From: Hormiphora californensis
Taxonomy: Eukaryota > Ctenophora > Tentaculata > Cydippida > Pleurobrachiidae
Length of the DNA stretch: 64,000 nucleotides
Reading direction: 5' to 3'
Assembly: GCA_020137815.1 (NCBI GenBank)
Contig: CM035355.1
Coordinates: 6,553,097 to 6,617,096 of the forward strand
Program-made: the position numbers and the translations under genes
Notes under the pieces: model-generated
What the model was told of the DNA's origin: nothing
Databases searched by the model: none
Seen by the model: only the letters and a program-made list of their open reading frames with translations
Part shown: one piece after another, positions 22,103 to 34,911 of the stretch
Layout of the letters: each line of letters begins with the position of its first letter
How positions within the stretch are numbered: position 1 is the stretch's first letter

Positions 22103-22512
22103 TAGCAGCTCATGATCTGAATATTGATGATATCGAAACAGAGAACAAGGTATTTGAAAAGTTGAAATAAAAGTTGTTTTAACACATTTTTCTGAACCCT
22201 TTCTGATTCTGACTAGAATATTGAACAACATACTCCGATAATTTCTCTCATAGTATGAGTCATACATATCTTGCTCTCTCTCAAAACTAGGAAAGCCTAA
22301 TGGCTAATGACCTAATTTTAAAGAAGAATATATTTTGTAGTCCCATTTATCGTTTCTAGGATACATCAAAATAATTTACATAAAATATAGCAAGCATCAC
22401 AGTGAAGGGGAGAGAGTTGAGCCACACTCACAGTTCCGACATCTATCACACATTCAACTTGAAGTTGAATGGGAGCAAGGAAACTTGAATGAACAAAATC
22501 TCAAATACTTGT

Positions 22513-25500
22513 TCATGTCTCTATCGTAGTTTTCTTACAATCAATCACAGTTCTTGTCTGATTAGTGTACGCCACCTTCAGCTCATCTAAATAGACCATG
22601 GCCGTCTCGGGGTCAGGGTAACCTAGAGTCGCCGTAACCTTAGCAACCGAAATGGAAGGTTTATAAGCCTTCACCATACTATACATGGCTGCATTCCTCT
22701 CTCTCTGCACAAAAGTGTCCATTAGGTAGCCAGACATCTTAGGTGCTGTAAGGTAGAGTTTAAAGAATCGGTAATAGTTCCGTGTTGCCCAGGCATTGAA
22801 GACAGACACTCCAAACTTAACGTCCTCGCTACTTTTCTGTTCAACGGATAACTTTGCAATCAGTTTCATAGCATCAGAGGTGTTTTTGATGTATATGTAG
22901 TAGAGGATTCGGTAGGTTAGGAACTCCTGGAAGGAAAGGGATTGTGAGTGTGATGGTTTTAAGACAATCAGATTGAGTTTAGAGTTAGAAAGAAGGGGAG
23001 AGGGGGCAGGGGCAACGTCCAAGGAGCAACCACACAAATCATAATGGGCTTAATAACATTTACCTCGGGGTTTCCTTGTCCCTGGTTCTGTGGGTACAGA
23101 TCCATTAGCCGTGTCTGACACTGATTATACTCAGTGGTATCGAGCCGCTCCAGAGCTATCCTCGCATGGCACTCATATACCTTGACAGCAAAGGCGTTCT
23201 TGATGTCTTGAATCTGGTGTTGGAGGATTTGGGATGAGAATTATAGGGACGATATTGATGGCAGTACTTTCTGCAGTGCTTCATTTTAACAAGATCTCGG
23301 ATTATGGCATACGTGACAGCTCTCATTGCTTGGTATCGAAGACACCGCACGCTGGCAAGGGGTAACTTCGTAACCAATCTCATTGCTGCCTCTTATTCCT
23401 TCGAAACTGGGCCCTATTCCCCCTGATTGATGACTATTTACTCACAATTAGATCCTGTCTAATGCTCTTCAGTTGTTCACACACAAATGTGTAATTCTGG
23501 TCTTTCTTCCATCTGTTGACCACGTGAGTCAATGCCTTTACGAGGATGTGCTCGGGACGAACTTGATCGGCTGTTGGGGCCTGGGAAAGGAGTGTGTGAG
23601 TGAATCCGGGAGAGAGAGGGAAGGAGGCACAGACAGACAGACTGAAACACAGGCAGACAGATTATTTAGGCAGATAGATATTTAGACAGACAGACAGACA
23701 GACAGATAGACAGACAGATCCACTCACGCATGTTAAACGAAGGTACGGTTTCTCTAGTGATGTCATAGTACCCACAAGATGACCATCCGAGAAATGATAC
23801 TCTTCACCCTGGAAATAACAATTATTATTGCTCAAATTATTGCTCAATTATTGCTCAAATATCAGTGGTCATCCGACATAATTGCCATGTCTCGACGTGA
23901 ACTTCGATGTGGAATTCGACGAGAGTTAGCAGGCGTTCAGATGTTGTGAACGCCTGCTGTGCGCGGCGCATTGGCACGTGCATCTTGGGCGCTGGCAGGC
24001 TTCTATATGTTACAACATGCGCCACGCACAGCAGGCGTTCACAACATCTGAACGCCTGCTAACTCTCGTCGAATTCCACATCGAAGTTCACGTCGAGATA
24101 TGGCAATTATGTCGGATGACCACTGTATTGCTCAAATCACAAAGTGTTCGATCAAAACTGACAAAATGTCGAGACGGTAGACCAGATCAGAGAAGTAAAC
24201 TGGTAATTTCTCGAGTCATGATAACGTACCCCTGTTTTGTTAGCGGACTGCATCATAGAGCTGATGGTATCATTAACCGAGATAGAGATCTCCTTCTTGA
24301 ACCTGCTCGCCCTACCCTCCTTCTTCTCAGCTGTATCAAAAGTGATATTCCCGATACAGCTGCCCGCTTGTTGTTGTTCCTGGTTTTGGTTCTGTTTCCC
24401 ACGTCCCTTCTGACCTCGTCCCCGGCCTCTACCCCGACCCCTTCCTCGGCCAGGTCCAGCTTCTCCACCAGGACCTCCCCGTCCTCTTCCCCTGCTGTTT
24501 TTACCTCCTCTACCAGCACCGCTGGAGGAAAAGATCAGATTATAACAAACATTTAATTGGGGGATGATTATAATGCACTGCCTCCCAAAAAAGAACTAAA
24601 GAAACATGTAACTAACAGTGGTATGAAGTCTGAGCTGCTATCTCCCATGTCATCATCCTCATCACCAGGCTTGAACATGTTACCTGAACAGGGGGAGGGG
24701 ATATTAGCTACACAAGGGAGAGAGTATAGGGAGAGGTTGGTACCTAACTTCAGGTTATTCTAACGTCTCGTATCCAAACGAATCACGACATCGTGCCTGT
24801 AACTTACGCCTCTGATTCATTTTCTGCTTGTATCGGTTGGATGGTTGGAAGGAAGGTACCTCTTCGTTCAGATAACTCTCTTTGATACTATTGGCTATCA
24901 TCTGAGCTCGCGCAAGGGCGGGATCCGGGGGAGGTGGGGCAGCCTGGAGATAATTAGGGTCATAATTAGGGTTCAATTTTAAAGCCGAGACATTGAACTT
25001 GAACAGTAGAGTTTAGCCAGGGAGCGTGTGAGTACAAGAATCACACAAAACACAACTTACGTTTTGAAGGGGGTTGTTTGGTGAGGGTCCGACTCCAAAT
25101 CTGCTGGGTCGACCTTTGAATGAGAAGTTGACTTTGTTCTTTCCCGGGGATTGGGAGTAGGGGTTATTATTTGGTTTGTCTGTTGGATCTGGCTTCTTGG
25201 ACATTTTAGCTTGGATGGAGTTTGTTGGACCACTGAAAAGACAGACGGATGAGAAAATGGGATTCATTGTCAATTGTGTAGCTGATAAATCGTGATACCT
25301 ACGAATCACATCGTCGCACTGACGAACGAAGCAGGCAAATTTGCATTATATTAGGTAAAGTTCAATGGTGGGAACTGGGATCTAGACTTACTGAAGGGTA
25401 GGCTCATTCTCCCAATCCGTAGTCCAGATCATGTCTGCACTGCTGTTATTTCCCTTTAACTTGTTCTTCAAAAACACCTCTGTAGCATCCTTCTCACGTT

Positions 25501-26985
25501 CATTACTACAACCCGCAAAACATCTCGTGACGTATTGTCTCAGTGATGCTGGCCAGTTTTGGGGGTCTACATTTGATTTGTCGTCCTTTTTGTTTGAAGA
25601 TGAAGGTGGTGGTGGTTTGTTGTGGTTTGAGGGTGGGTGAGGGAAGTCTTGGGGTGAGTAACCAGGCGGTGGACCGTTGTTGTTGTATCCTGCAGAGAGG
25701 GGAAGGAGGTGTCAGATTTCCAGGTTGTTTGTTTTTATGTCAAAACTCCCTTGTCCCCTCTCCTTAATCTGCAAACAATCCCTTGAATTTTACTTACCAC
25801 CATTATAGTTTGGAGGTTGGTTAAATCGGGATTTCCGTTTGTTGTTTGGTCTTTGGGGTGAGTCATGAAACCCACCTCCACCACCTAGAACACAAGTTGT
25901 AAGATAATTGTAATAACACTCTCTTCTCCTTACCTGTCCAGACAAACAAACAGACAACAGAGACACAAACACGTGACATCTTTGGGGGTCATTCATTGAC
26001 GGTGAGAGATAGAGAGAATCCTTCATCAGCTTAGAGACCAATCTTCTTTTGTTGAAATTGCTTCGTCTTGCTCCCTCCCGGAATATTATTTTTACTCTGT
26101 TCCGTGGTTAACATAAACTTGATCATCAGAAGAAACTTAATCGTCTGATCTTTCTCTTTACAAAACTTGAAAATAACTGTACTCACGACTTTCCGGGTTT
26201 ATTATTTCTTAGGCTGATGATATTGAGGAAGCTATCGTCACTTAATTTATCTCGTTTATAATCTTTTCCGTTCCACATTTTCTTCATTTCTCACACACCC
26301 TGAGTATGTGTGAGCGGCACAAGACAACAAACGGACACACAATTATTTTACCATTATTACTATTCCCATGCACAACATCAGCGAAAGATCGGCCGTTCTG
26401 CCAGGCTGATCCTGGTCCTGAACTGCCCCAGGGTTGAGGGTTGGAGGAGGGAGGTTGTGGTGGTGGTGCAGGGGCACTATCATAATACCCGAACTTGTCA
26501 CCCGCGGCTGGTGGTGGTGGAGGTGGTTGAGGGATCCCTGAGGGCATTACACCCGGGGGAGGTGGTGGTAGATCAGTGGGGAAATGTTCTGTTGAGGACG
26601 CTCCGGAGGCTGTTTTGGATCGTTTAGTGGGTGGTGGATCACACACTCCAGGGGGTGGAGGAGGGTGGGCTGGGTCGTCGTCAGGAGGGGGTGGGGGTTG
26701 AGTGGGAGGTGGGGGTGGAGGAAACCAGGCGTTAGAATCGACCCCTCCCCAGGGGGTGTTTTGATCATAACCAGAGGTGCCAGGAGGGCCTTGTTGTTGT
26801 TGCTGACCGTAGTAGGCGTCGTAACTACCGTAGTAGCCCCAATAATCGGACCTGGAGAGGGTGAAACACATTAAAAAACACTCAAAATATTGCTTAGAGC
26901 AGGGGGGGGGGGTTGGATGACACAAATATTGAAGCACTGAATGTAACTCTAAAACTACGTACCCTGATTGATTCTGATAGTCCAT
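22513..26985 (-). CDS. LENG8-like SAC3/GANP-domain protein
   Basis: Nuclear protein of the SAC3/GANP/THP3 family, linked to mRNA processing and export. Starts at 26985 (MDYQNQS), then a long P/Q/G-rich exon ending in SFADVVHGNSN. Further exons include one at 25390-25689 with NWPASLRQYVTRCFAGCSNE and IWTTDWENEP, an RG-rich exon at about 24231-24530, then SLEKPYLRLTC (23727-23812), FVCEQLKSIRQDLIV (23447-23583), VYECHARIALERL and YNQCQTRLMDLYPQ (23066-23210), and the final exon 22513-22926 with EFLTYRILYYIY and RERNAAMYSMVKAY. These are the landmark motifs of human LENG8 in the same order. A separate small frame at 26180-26270 (KMWNGKDYKRDKL) may be another exon. A MITE sits in one intron. Some exon borders are approximate. 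Confidence 0.88.
23863..24125. mobile_element. Foldback MITE in a LENG8 intron
   Basis: 263-bp palindrome with ends CAGTGGTCATCCGACATAAT and the complement, and a copy of AGCAGGCGTTCA in each arm. CAGT ends and A/T flanks suggest a Tc1/mariner-type MITE, but a clean TA duplication is not visible on the left. Confidence 0.75.
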
Positions 26986-27254
26986 CAGGAGATATTGAAC
27001 GGTCCAATTTCTATCTTATCTCCTGTTTTGGATTCAAACCTAAAACGGTCTTTGGCCTTGCTACACGAAAGAAGAGAAATGGTTAGGGGAACGCGTGTGC
27101 GACAACTGCTGAAACGGTGTGCTTTCATTAGATTGAAATGGCAAGTAAAAGGGGCGCGCGCGCTCTGAGCAGTGATTCAGAGCACGACACGCGCTCCGAC
27201 ACACAAATTTAAATACTTCGCACAGACAAAATGACAAAAAACAAAATAACCCTC

Positions 27255-30200
27255 TCACGCTATGAAATACTCCGATGTACAAGGTTCCTTCCCTCCTTCT
27301 CCTTCCTCCTTCTCACACTGTCCTAACATGGCACTCGACACCACAAAATTACTGTGATACAGCTGTGCAACCAAAATATGGACACACACTCCCTGACCGC
27401 ATTTACACTTAAACATATGACTCCGTTCGTTATAACTCACCAGAACCCGATTAGTTTTGGAGTAAAACTGAGGTGTCGTAGCGGTGGAGACACTATAATA
27501 TGTGGTAACGGGTCGACAGGTGCTCGCTTGAGGGTAATAGGGTTTAATAACTGGAACTCTCAACTCCGCACAATTGTCGATCAGAACATTGACATCAGTT
27601 TTCATTTGCTCATCGTAATTGTAGAACAAGTCGATTGAGGTTAGGGGTGGTAGATCGGGGCCTGTTTCTGACATCTCAGTTTTGTCCCGTACGAACTGCT
27701 CACAAGCACTGACATGTTGGCACTTAGTTACTTTTGATGGCATACACCCGTTCTCACAGTATGTAACATTGGACGAAGGACCTGCCCTGAAAATAACATG
27801 AACGGGCATGCCTGGGCCTTGTGTACTCCCTCTCACTAAAAACACCCTGTTTAGCTTATCAAGCAGCTCAACTTGTAAATCAAGCGCCTGACCCCGGGGT
27901 TTTGCCCTATTTTTAGGTTTTATACACTTGATATAGTGCAGCTTGACCCTCTCCAACCGGCGTGCAATGTACACCCTACACGCGGGACAGTGGTAATGTG
28001 TTGCTCTGTTCCTCTCCTGGACCTGGCACTCTTCTGGGACAGTCCTAGAACACTTCTCAAACAACTCATCAGAAACATCATCTGGAGTGTTCTTCCTTAT
28101 CGCTCGTTTCTTGCTGCATAATAGTGCCATTGGGTCGCTGGGTAGGGACCTTTTCCTACTTTGGAGCATGACACAGTACTGTTGTAGTGCTGCTGAGGTT
28201 TCGATAATAAACTGAACCTTGGGGGTCACCGTGGAGAGTGAGCTATAGTTTGAGTAGGTACAACACGCAGCTTGGTGCTTCCGAAGTGACCTGAGTTTCC
28301 TATCTACATATATATCACAACACATACAATGGAGATGAAGATTCTTCCTGTGGTGATGGTGGTGGTGTCCACCACCCCGTCCACTACCACCCCTCTCACC
28401 CTCCTCCTCCTCTAGACAATAGGGACTGTAGCAGAGTTTAAAGGTGATGAGATTCTGGTCGTGGGTACAACCACCACCACCATTACTGGCAGGTTCAGGG
28501 GGGTCAGGAGGGGTGTTGATTATGTCCCGTGGTTCCATGGTGACTTCAACAGAGCCAGGAGTTGTGGTGGTGTTATGGACCATCATGGGTAGGGATTTAC
28601 AGCAGAGAACTTGGTGACGGAGTACCTGGGAGAGGGGGGGGGGGGTAGTTAGTTACACGGCTCTGCTAATTAGTTTTAATTAATTCATTACCTAAGCACC
28701 ACAGAGTTATTGCAGTAATTACCGGCGAGTAAGTACGAACCTGGAAAACGTTCTGCTGTGTATGTATTAGACAACAGGGACAGTGGTAGTGAATTGGAAG
28801 TTTCCGAGATCCAGCTGGACAGTCCTCTTCCGACGATCGACACTCCTGACAGGGGGAGTTGTTTTAAAAGACACTCTAATACGGGTATTGATTCAAAAGA
28901 AGGCCAGTACAGGGGATTGACGGAGCTGAGATTGGAGAGGGAAATAAAGATTGTGTGAGGAGACAGTACTCACAGGAAATATAATATAGTCATCGTGTTT
29001 ACAGCCCCTTCTTGTGAAGATAGTCTGTCTGGAATCCCTGACACAGTTCCTATAATGTTGCTCTATACGTTCAACACTTGGCTGAGGGAGGGGGAGGCTG
29101 TTATGTTCTAACCCTCCTTTACAATAATTGAACATTGCATAATTACCCCACAGTTTCAGCGCCTACATGACACACCAAGAAAACGTCCCCCGCAGGGAGA
29201 TAATTTATGAAATAAAATACGGTGTAGCTACACAACTACTACTAAATACCTCGTTATGTTTAAAGCAGCAGGGACAGTGAAAGTGGGCAGCACTCCCAGC
29301 ACCACTAGTAGTCCCCTCTCTACAAAACAGGCCCCTATCCACACACTCACTGAACTCGACAGTGCTGGCTACATAATCTTGGTCTTCCGTTACTTGCTGT
29401 GGGAGGTTCAGGGTCCGGGTATCAACTGTGCCTGTGGAGGTTGTTTTGTTAAAATCCGGGGAGAGAGGGTCGAGCAAAGCATGGGAAAGTTGAATTAGAC
29501 ACGGTTACGGCGTTATCGAGACCTACCTAGTTCAGTAATTGCTGAAGACACAGATTGTTATGTTCTAATCCTAGGCGGAAACTACTAACTAGCCCATGAT
29601 CATGTGTTCAACTAAAATTTCACTACACAGTCACAAGTAATATTGAATTACACAAGACTTGTGTAATTTAATATTACTGAGTGTAATTCACCTAACATTA
29701 AACTACACATGTTCACCTACTATGAGAGGGGAAGAGGCCCACATCCTCATCAGATCTAGATAGTAAATACTCCTCGGGGTCCGATACAGACATCTCTGCT
29801 TCTTTCTGTACGTCAAACATGCTTGGGTTACTGTCTGCGTACCCTGTGTATGAGAGGGGGTTACTGTCTGCGTACCCTGTGTGAGAGAGGGGGTTACTGT
29901 CTGCGTACCCTGTGTGAGAGAGGGGGTTACTGTCTGCACTCTGCATAGTGCATACCCTGTGTGCGAGAGTAATGCAGTTAATAACACATGGTTATGTGAC
30001 ATGTGTAATCCCTGTATGTCTAATGTGGTTATGGTGTGGTTAGTTGTGTATTGATACTGATTAATGATGGTCCAGAGAAAGATAGTTGTGTGGTTTGAGA
30101 AGGTCGAAGTGTGGCTAGTGACACATAATTTGGTTACAGACTACAGTGGAATATGAAATGAAATTATGTTGGAATCATCTCTCTTGTGCAACGTACATGA

Positions 30201-30401
30201 TGTCCTGCTGCACGTGAGCCATGGTAATGTGACTGTGATGAGTGATGCTCTGTGATGTTTCCCACCACGCTCCCTATTACCGAATGTCTTCATCCATATA
30301 TCATCAGATACCCCACTCATCGAGGGCTGCAGGCTCTGTAGATCGGATGACCGGTACCCTGTTTTGGACATCTTGGTCTTCATCTTGGTCTGTCTCATCA
30401 T
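27255..30401 (-). CDS. HxHC zinc-finger/SWIM protein, gene A
   Basis: Unnamed family. The last exon (27255-28586) encodes 443 residues; upstream coding pieces lie at about 30250-30401, 29700-29950, 29205-29477, 28970-29135 and 28730-28880. Fingers start with HxHCxxC: AHFHCPCC, HYHCPCC, LHLHCMCC and THYHCPAC, each followed by H and C about 15-20 residues later. A C-terminal domain shared with genes B and C follows: VFLVRG, PVHVIFR, a CxxxGC-type cysteine cluster with CQHVSACEQF, then FKCKCGQGVCVHILVAQLY, a SWIM-type CxC...CxH motif. An acidic patch and H-rich run (HHHHHH) precede the fingers. Nuclear DNA- or RNA-binding is inferred from the motifs. An 11-residue repeat lies in the N-terminal part. 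Confidence 0.65.
29824..29938 (-). repeat. 33-bp coding tandem repeat in gene A
   Basis: Three to four copies of a 33-bp unit that keeps frame and encodes GYADSNPLSHT. Unit length divisible by three and conserved residues support that the exon is translated. Confidence 0.7.
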
Positions 30402-30629
30402 TGCGTGTTGAGAGAAAGGATATACTTAACGGGGAGTAGAGGTTTTACATTTCTAATAGGAGAGAGATGGAGGGATTTTAGTGGAAGTTGGGTAATTGAC
30501 GGGGATTTTAGGGGAAATTGGGTGATTATGGAACACAAAAAGAAAGAATAAAATTCAAGTGAAAATGTCAACTTATCAACACTAAAAACAGAAATAATTT
30601 AGACTTAAAACTCCCTCTCTCACCCACAC

Positions 30630-32501
30630 TCAATAATTTAAATCCGCTGCTTTCCTTCTCGTTTTCTCCTTTGTGTTTCCTTTAAAATGCTTCTTCCACG
30701 GTTTTCCCTCCGGCCCACCTCCCTCTTTCTGGAATTCAGCCGGCGTCTGGGGTGGTTTCCGACCCTTGGTCAACATTTTCACCTCCCGAGCCCTGAAAAA
30801 GTTGTCCTCAACATTCTCCTTTGCCAGGGTAATCTGAGTTTTCTTTTGTAACCTGACCGCCGTGTTCTCCACCCTCGCCATGTATTTCTCACACACGGGA
30901 TTAAAGTTCCCTCCGGTATACCCAGGTGGAGGGTGAGCGAACAACAATTTCCCGTTAACAAAGTCCTTCAACATGACTCGAGCAGCTCGACTTTCATCAG
31001 GGGTACCTCGGGTTGTCATGAAACCTCGGTTCTGGCCGTACTCTCGGAGTACCTCAAAGGGGTAGGGTTTCCGGCCTTTCTCCAGCTCATCAGGGAGGGG
31101 CAGAGTGATTCCATATATGGATTCCAGGACCTCTTTGGGAATGTTGTCAATGAGGTATGTCATGGGGCCGACATGGTCCCTCATGTGATCGATTGGCAGG
31201 ATACCATTACAGATCATCTCACTCTGGCTGCTAGCTAAGTTAGGGAACACCAACCCAGGACAATCACAAAGCGTCAGATCCTTCCCTTCAAGACTCAGTT
31301 TGAATGTTTGGAAGTGCTTTGTTTTACCTGGTGTACTTGAAACTTGCACCCGTTTTTCTCTGAGAAGTGAGTTTAGGGTTGAACTTTTACCGACATTAGG
31401 ATATCCAATGAGTCCCACGCAGTACTTGTCATCCTCACTCAGGGTTGCAATGTAGTTGAGGAGATCAGAGTTCTTGAGGATCTCACCAGCTGCTATCAAC
31501 TCAGCCACATCTGTTGATCTTGGAATGATCTCTTCAGGTGGAGATGAGGATGATGATGCCATATTCTCAGTTTGAACTTCGAGTTCAACTTCCTTTGTTG
31601 GCTCTGATGATGGTTGTGCTGTTTCCTCCTCCTCTTCTTCTCCCATATCAATTTCTGGAACTCCCTCAGTGGTATCTGTATCAAGAAGAGCGAACTTGTT
31701 TCTCAGAATATCTTTCTCATCGTCTGACAATCCCTCCAAATCATCATCTTCATCACTCTCCTTATTTTCCTCCTCCTCCTCTTCTTCAATGCTCTCTAAC
31801 TCTTCGATTGCTGAATAAAACACAACCCTCATCTCCTTCTCTGTAAAATACCTAAACCACTCCATCCTCTGCTCAACTGACAGGTAGTCTGATTTATTGA
31901 CGAGTAAAATGTTCTCTTTCCCACTATCAACCTCCTTTACATAGGCTTCCAGGTCAGTGCAGTGGTAAAATAGGGGACTCCTCGCATCGACAATCTGGAT
32001 CACATAATCACTCCTCTCAACCACTCTCCACAACTGTCTCCATACCTCTAGATTCTTCTCGAAGGGTGTTAAAATTATGTGCTGATTCTCCTGGACAACC
32101 GCCATGTTCTTTCTCCACTCCATAAACGCATCCTTTTCATTTCGATCCAGTTGATCTTTCTCCATTTCCCGTGTCCAGGGGGGTCTCCTGGGTATCCGGA
32201 TATTTTGGCGGTTTTCCAACATGGCAAACTGTCGAGCCCTCATCTCCTCTGGTTCTGGGATTGCCTCCGAGTACTGGGTTGTAACTACTCTCATGTTCAA
32301 CTTTTCAGCTGTGAAATCCATATTTGCTAGCTCTGCCGTCCGGAAAAATGAGTCCAAGTTATTCTCTTGGGTGCATGAGTCGAGGGTAGCGTAATCTTTG
32401 GTTGCTGTGGCGGTGGTGTGACGATCGCTCGGGGTGAGACGGCGGTTTCTGATATCTGATTTCAGGGATCTTGTTAGACCCATCTTCTTTTGTCGTCCCA
32501 T
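30630..32501 (-). CDS. LSG1: Large subunit GTPase 1 (LSG1)
   Basis: Cytoplasmic circularly permuted GTPase that releases NMD3 from the pre-60S ribosome. One uninterrupted frame of 623 residues, close to the family length. The permuted motif order is visible: G4 NKSD at residues 202-205, then G1 GYPNVGKSS at about 365-373, then G3 DCPG at 413-416. An acidic insert (EEEEEEE, residues 238-300) separates G4 from G1, as in other LSG1 proteins. The C-terminus is basic (KEKTRRKAADLNY). On the minus strand it follows CPPED1 by only 158 bases, and a strong 3' splice site (CTCTTTTTGTAGCACAG) ends 3 bases before the ATG although the CDS itself has no intron. This suggests a 5' UTR intron or a trans-splice site. 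Confidence 0.96.
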   Translation of the reverse strand: MGRQKKMGLTRSLKSDIRNRRLTPSDRHTTATATKDYATLDSCTQENNLDSFFRTAELANMDFTAEKLNMRVVTTQYSEAIPEPEEMRARQFAMLENRQNIRIPRRPPWTREMEKDQLDRNEKDAFMEWRKNMAVVQENQHIILTPFEKNLEVWRQLWRVVERSDYVIQIVDARSPLFYHCTDLEAYVKEVDSGKENILLVNKSDYLSVEQRMEWFRYFTEKEMRVVFYSAIEELESIEEEEEEENKESDEDDDLEGLSDDEKDILRNKFALLDTDTTEGVPEIDMGEEEEEETAQPSSEPTKEVELEVQTENMASSSSSPPEEIIPRSTDVAELIAAGEILKNSDLLNYIATLSEDDKYCVGLIGYPNVGKSSTLNSLLREKRVQVSSTPGKTKHFQTFKLSLEGKDLTLCDCPGLVFPNLASSQSEMICNGILPIDHMRDHVGPMTYLIDNIPKEVLESIYGITLPLPDELEKGRKPYPFEVLREYGQNRGFMTTRGTPDESRAARVMLKDFVNGKLLFAHPPPGYTGGNFNPVCEKYMARVENTAVRLQKKTQITLAKENVEDNFFRAREVKMLTKGRKPPQTPAEFQKEGGGPEGKPWKKHFKGNTKEKTRRKAADLNY

Positions 32502-32659
32502 GATCTGTGCTACAAAAAGAGGGGGAATTTAGTTGTTTGGCTTTTTGGTATTGTTTAGTGGGAGAGATGGGGTGGGTGGGGTGGGAAGGGCTGGGGGAGA
32601 CAGAGAAAATGATAAAATAAACACTAACAAGTCACATTTCACAACACAAATTCAACATT

Positions 32660-33550
32660 CTACTGCTCATCAATACCCTCAAGTTCTACATATTTGTGTG
32701 AAATTGTCTCCCTCCCCACAGTCACCAACCTAAACCCATTCCTGTCCCCTCCCTGTTGGAGCCCCACCGCTGACGTAACAACAACCTCACAATTCTCAAA
32801 CCATCCCCCCGCATTCTTGTGGAAATGACCGCAGAATATTTTAGTAATCCCTGCATCCACAAACTTCCTCAACATTTTTGTACGAAACTCAATTGGAAAG
32901 TTGTAATACACTTTGCCCTCGTTGGGGTCCTTTAAAAACCACGGAATGTGCTGGAAAACCACAGAGTGGGTGTAATCTTTAGCACGTGCAAGTTGTATTT
33001 CCAACCACTCTTCGTGCTCTCTAGCCAACTCTCCCACCCCTGACGAATCTTCGTAGTACTGGGAGTTAATGACAATACCGAAGAGACCGCGACATACAAA
33101 ACTGTACCAATCGTCCCCGAAATCTGATCTATAGCGGTCGACAGTTTGGGGTGTTGGTGAGTTACCGACATCGTGGTTACCGCACACACACAACAGAGGA
33201 ACCTTCAGCTGATTGAAAATCTCGTAGAAATCAGTTTTCTGTCGCTCCCTGGTTTCTGGCCACTTGTGAGGCCACGCATCCAGGAGGTCCCCGCACATAA
33301 TTGCAAACACTGGATCTATCTCATTCACCATCTTTACAAAAGATCTGCACCAGCGTTTTTCGTGTTCCCACGTTGCCTGATCGTAGCCCACCTCAGTGCC
33401 ATTACCCTGTCCATAACCCCATGACCCCTCACAACTCCACTCCATCCCTAGTTGGCAGTCAGCAGCCTGGACGAATGTGAACTCTCCCGTGAACTCCTCC
33501 CCACATCCCGGTATTGTGAGGGTGTTGTTCGAGGCTTTAACAACTGGCAT
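32660..33550 (-). CDS. CPPED1: CPPED1-like calcineurin-type phosphatase
   Basis: Metallophosphoesterase; the human protein dephosphorylates AKT1. Single-exon frame of 296 residues (human about 314). Metal-binding motifs in order: AADCQLGM (the DxQ variant typical of CPPED1), GDLLDAWPHKWP, GNHDVGN, FQHIPWF and GHFHKNAGGW. All expected metal ligands appear present, so this copy should be active. The upstream two-thirds was copied by a 1,156-bp tandem duplication, giving a truncated second copy at 34150-34708. A CTGTAG ends one base before the ATG, a possible acceptor. LSG1 lies 158 bases downstream on the same strand. Confidence 0.93.
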   Translation of the reverse strand: MPVVKASNNTLTIPGCGEEFTGEFTFVQAADCQLGMEWSCEGSWGYGQGNGTEVGYDQATWEHEKRWCRSFVKMVNEIDPVFAIMCGDLLDAWPHKWPETRERQKTDFYEIFNQLKVPLLCVCGNHDVGNSPTPQTVDRYRSDFGDDWYSFVCRGLFGIVINSQYYEDSSGVGELAREHEEWLEIQLARAKDYTHSVVFQHIPWFLKDPNEGKVYYNFPIEFRTKMLRKFVDAGITKIFCGHFHKNAGGWFENCEVVVTSAVGLQQGGDRNGFRLVTVGRETISHKYVELEGIDEQ

Positions 33551-33755
33551 ACTACAGGATCAGTGACATGACGAAACGGGGCAAACATAACAAACAGGTT
33601 AGAGGTACTGGGTAGATGACTACGGTGTTTATATTAGGAGAGAGGGATAGGAAATCATTGGGAGAGAAGGGGAACTATTGGGTGGGGCGGGGGTAGTAAA
33701 ACGCGGTGTATGATGTAATGGTGGACACAATCATAAATCAGTGCGTACTACTGAG

Positions 33756-34150
33756 TTACACTGACACTGCATATAAAATAAGTATGGACAAATCGATAAA
33801 AATCCAACATATAACTACATCATGATAACATACCACCCCGCCTAGCACCCACCCACGCATTGAAGATTGTCTTAGTATACTCGATACAGCACTCATCCGT
33901 GCACCAATATTTCCCCCGATCCGGCTCAGTCTTTGCCTCTTCATAACATCCCTCCTGCAAACAAATCGGCTTGAAACTTGACTTTCGTGTTGCCGTCGGA
34001 GTGACATTGTTCTCAATTTTCCTCAGCGGAGGTGGAGGGGTTGCCTCCTTCGCTGCTGCTTCTACTTTGACCGTTGATTCTGGTTTTGGGGTGGGTGGTT
34101 TGTGGTCACCACCCCTGGGCGAGGATACAGATGAGGTTAGGGGCGGAGTT
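33756..34150 (-). pseudogene. 3' fragment of the TOX-like gene
   Basis: Duplicate of the last part of the TOX-like gene, including the LQEGCYEEAK and WVGARRGG cysteine motif. It lacks the HMG box and start. It lies downstream of the truncated CPPED1 copy and is in another frame relative to it, so no fusion protein is expected. Confidence 0.85.
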
Positions 34151-34708
34151 GTTTATCCAACCACTCCTCATGCTCTCTAGCCAGATCTTCCACCCCTGAT
34201 GAATCTTCGTAGTACTGGGAATTTATGACAATACCGAAGAGACCACGGCACACAAAACTGTACCAATCGTCACCGAAATCTGATCTGTAGCGGTCAACAG
34301 TTTGGGGTGTTGGTGAGTTACCGACATCGTGGTTACCGCACACACACAGCAGAGGGACTTTCAACTGATTGAAAATATCGTAGAAATCGGTTTTCTGTCG
34401 CTCCCTGGTTTCTGGCCACTTGTGAGGCCACGCATCCAGGAGGTCCCCACACATAATCGCAAATACTGGATCTATCTCATTCACCATCTTTACAAAAGAT
34501 CTACACCAGCGTTTTTCGTGTTCCCACGTTGCCTGATCGTAGCCCACCTCAGTGCCATTACCCTGTCCATAACCCCAGGACCCCTCACAGGACCACTCCA
34601 TCCCTAGCTGGCAATCAGCTGCCTGGACGAACGTGAACTCTCCCGTGAACTCCTCCCCACACCCCGGTATTGTGAGGGTGTTGTTGGAGGCTTTAACAAC
34701 TGGCATAC
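34137..34708 (-). pseudogene. Truncated second copy of CPPED1
   Basis: Begins with the same start as the intact gene and keeps GDLLDAWP and GNHDVGN. After EHEEWLDKQL it meets the duplication junction and stops, losing the FQHIPWF and GHFHK part that supplies essential metal ligands. A phosphatase is therefore not expected, although the open frame, promoter and acceptor-like TTTCTGTAG just before the ATG are intact, so a stable truncated protein is possible. Confidence 0.85.
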
Positions 34709-34911
34709 TACAGAAACAATGACATGACAAAGTGGGGCAAACATAACAAACAGGGTAAAGGTACTAGATAGATGACTACGGTGTTTATATCAGGAGAGAG
34801 GGATAGGAAATCATTGGGAGAGAAGGGGAACTATTGGGTGGGGGAAGTTTAGTAAAACGCAGGGTATGATGTAATGGTGGACACAATCATAAATCAGTGC
34901 GTACTACTGAG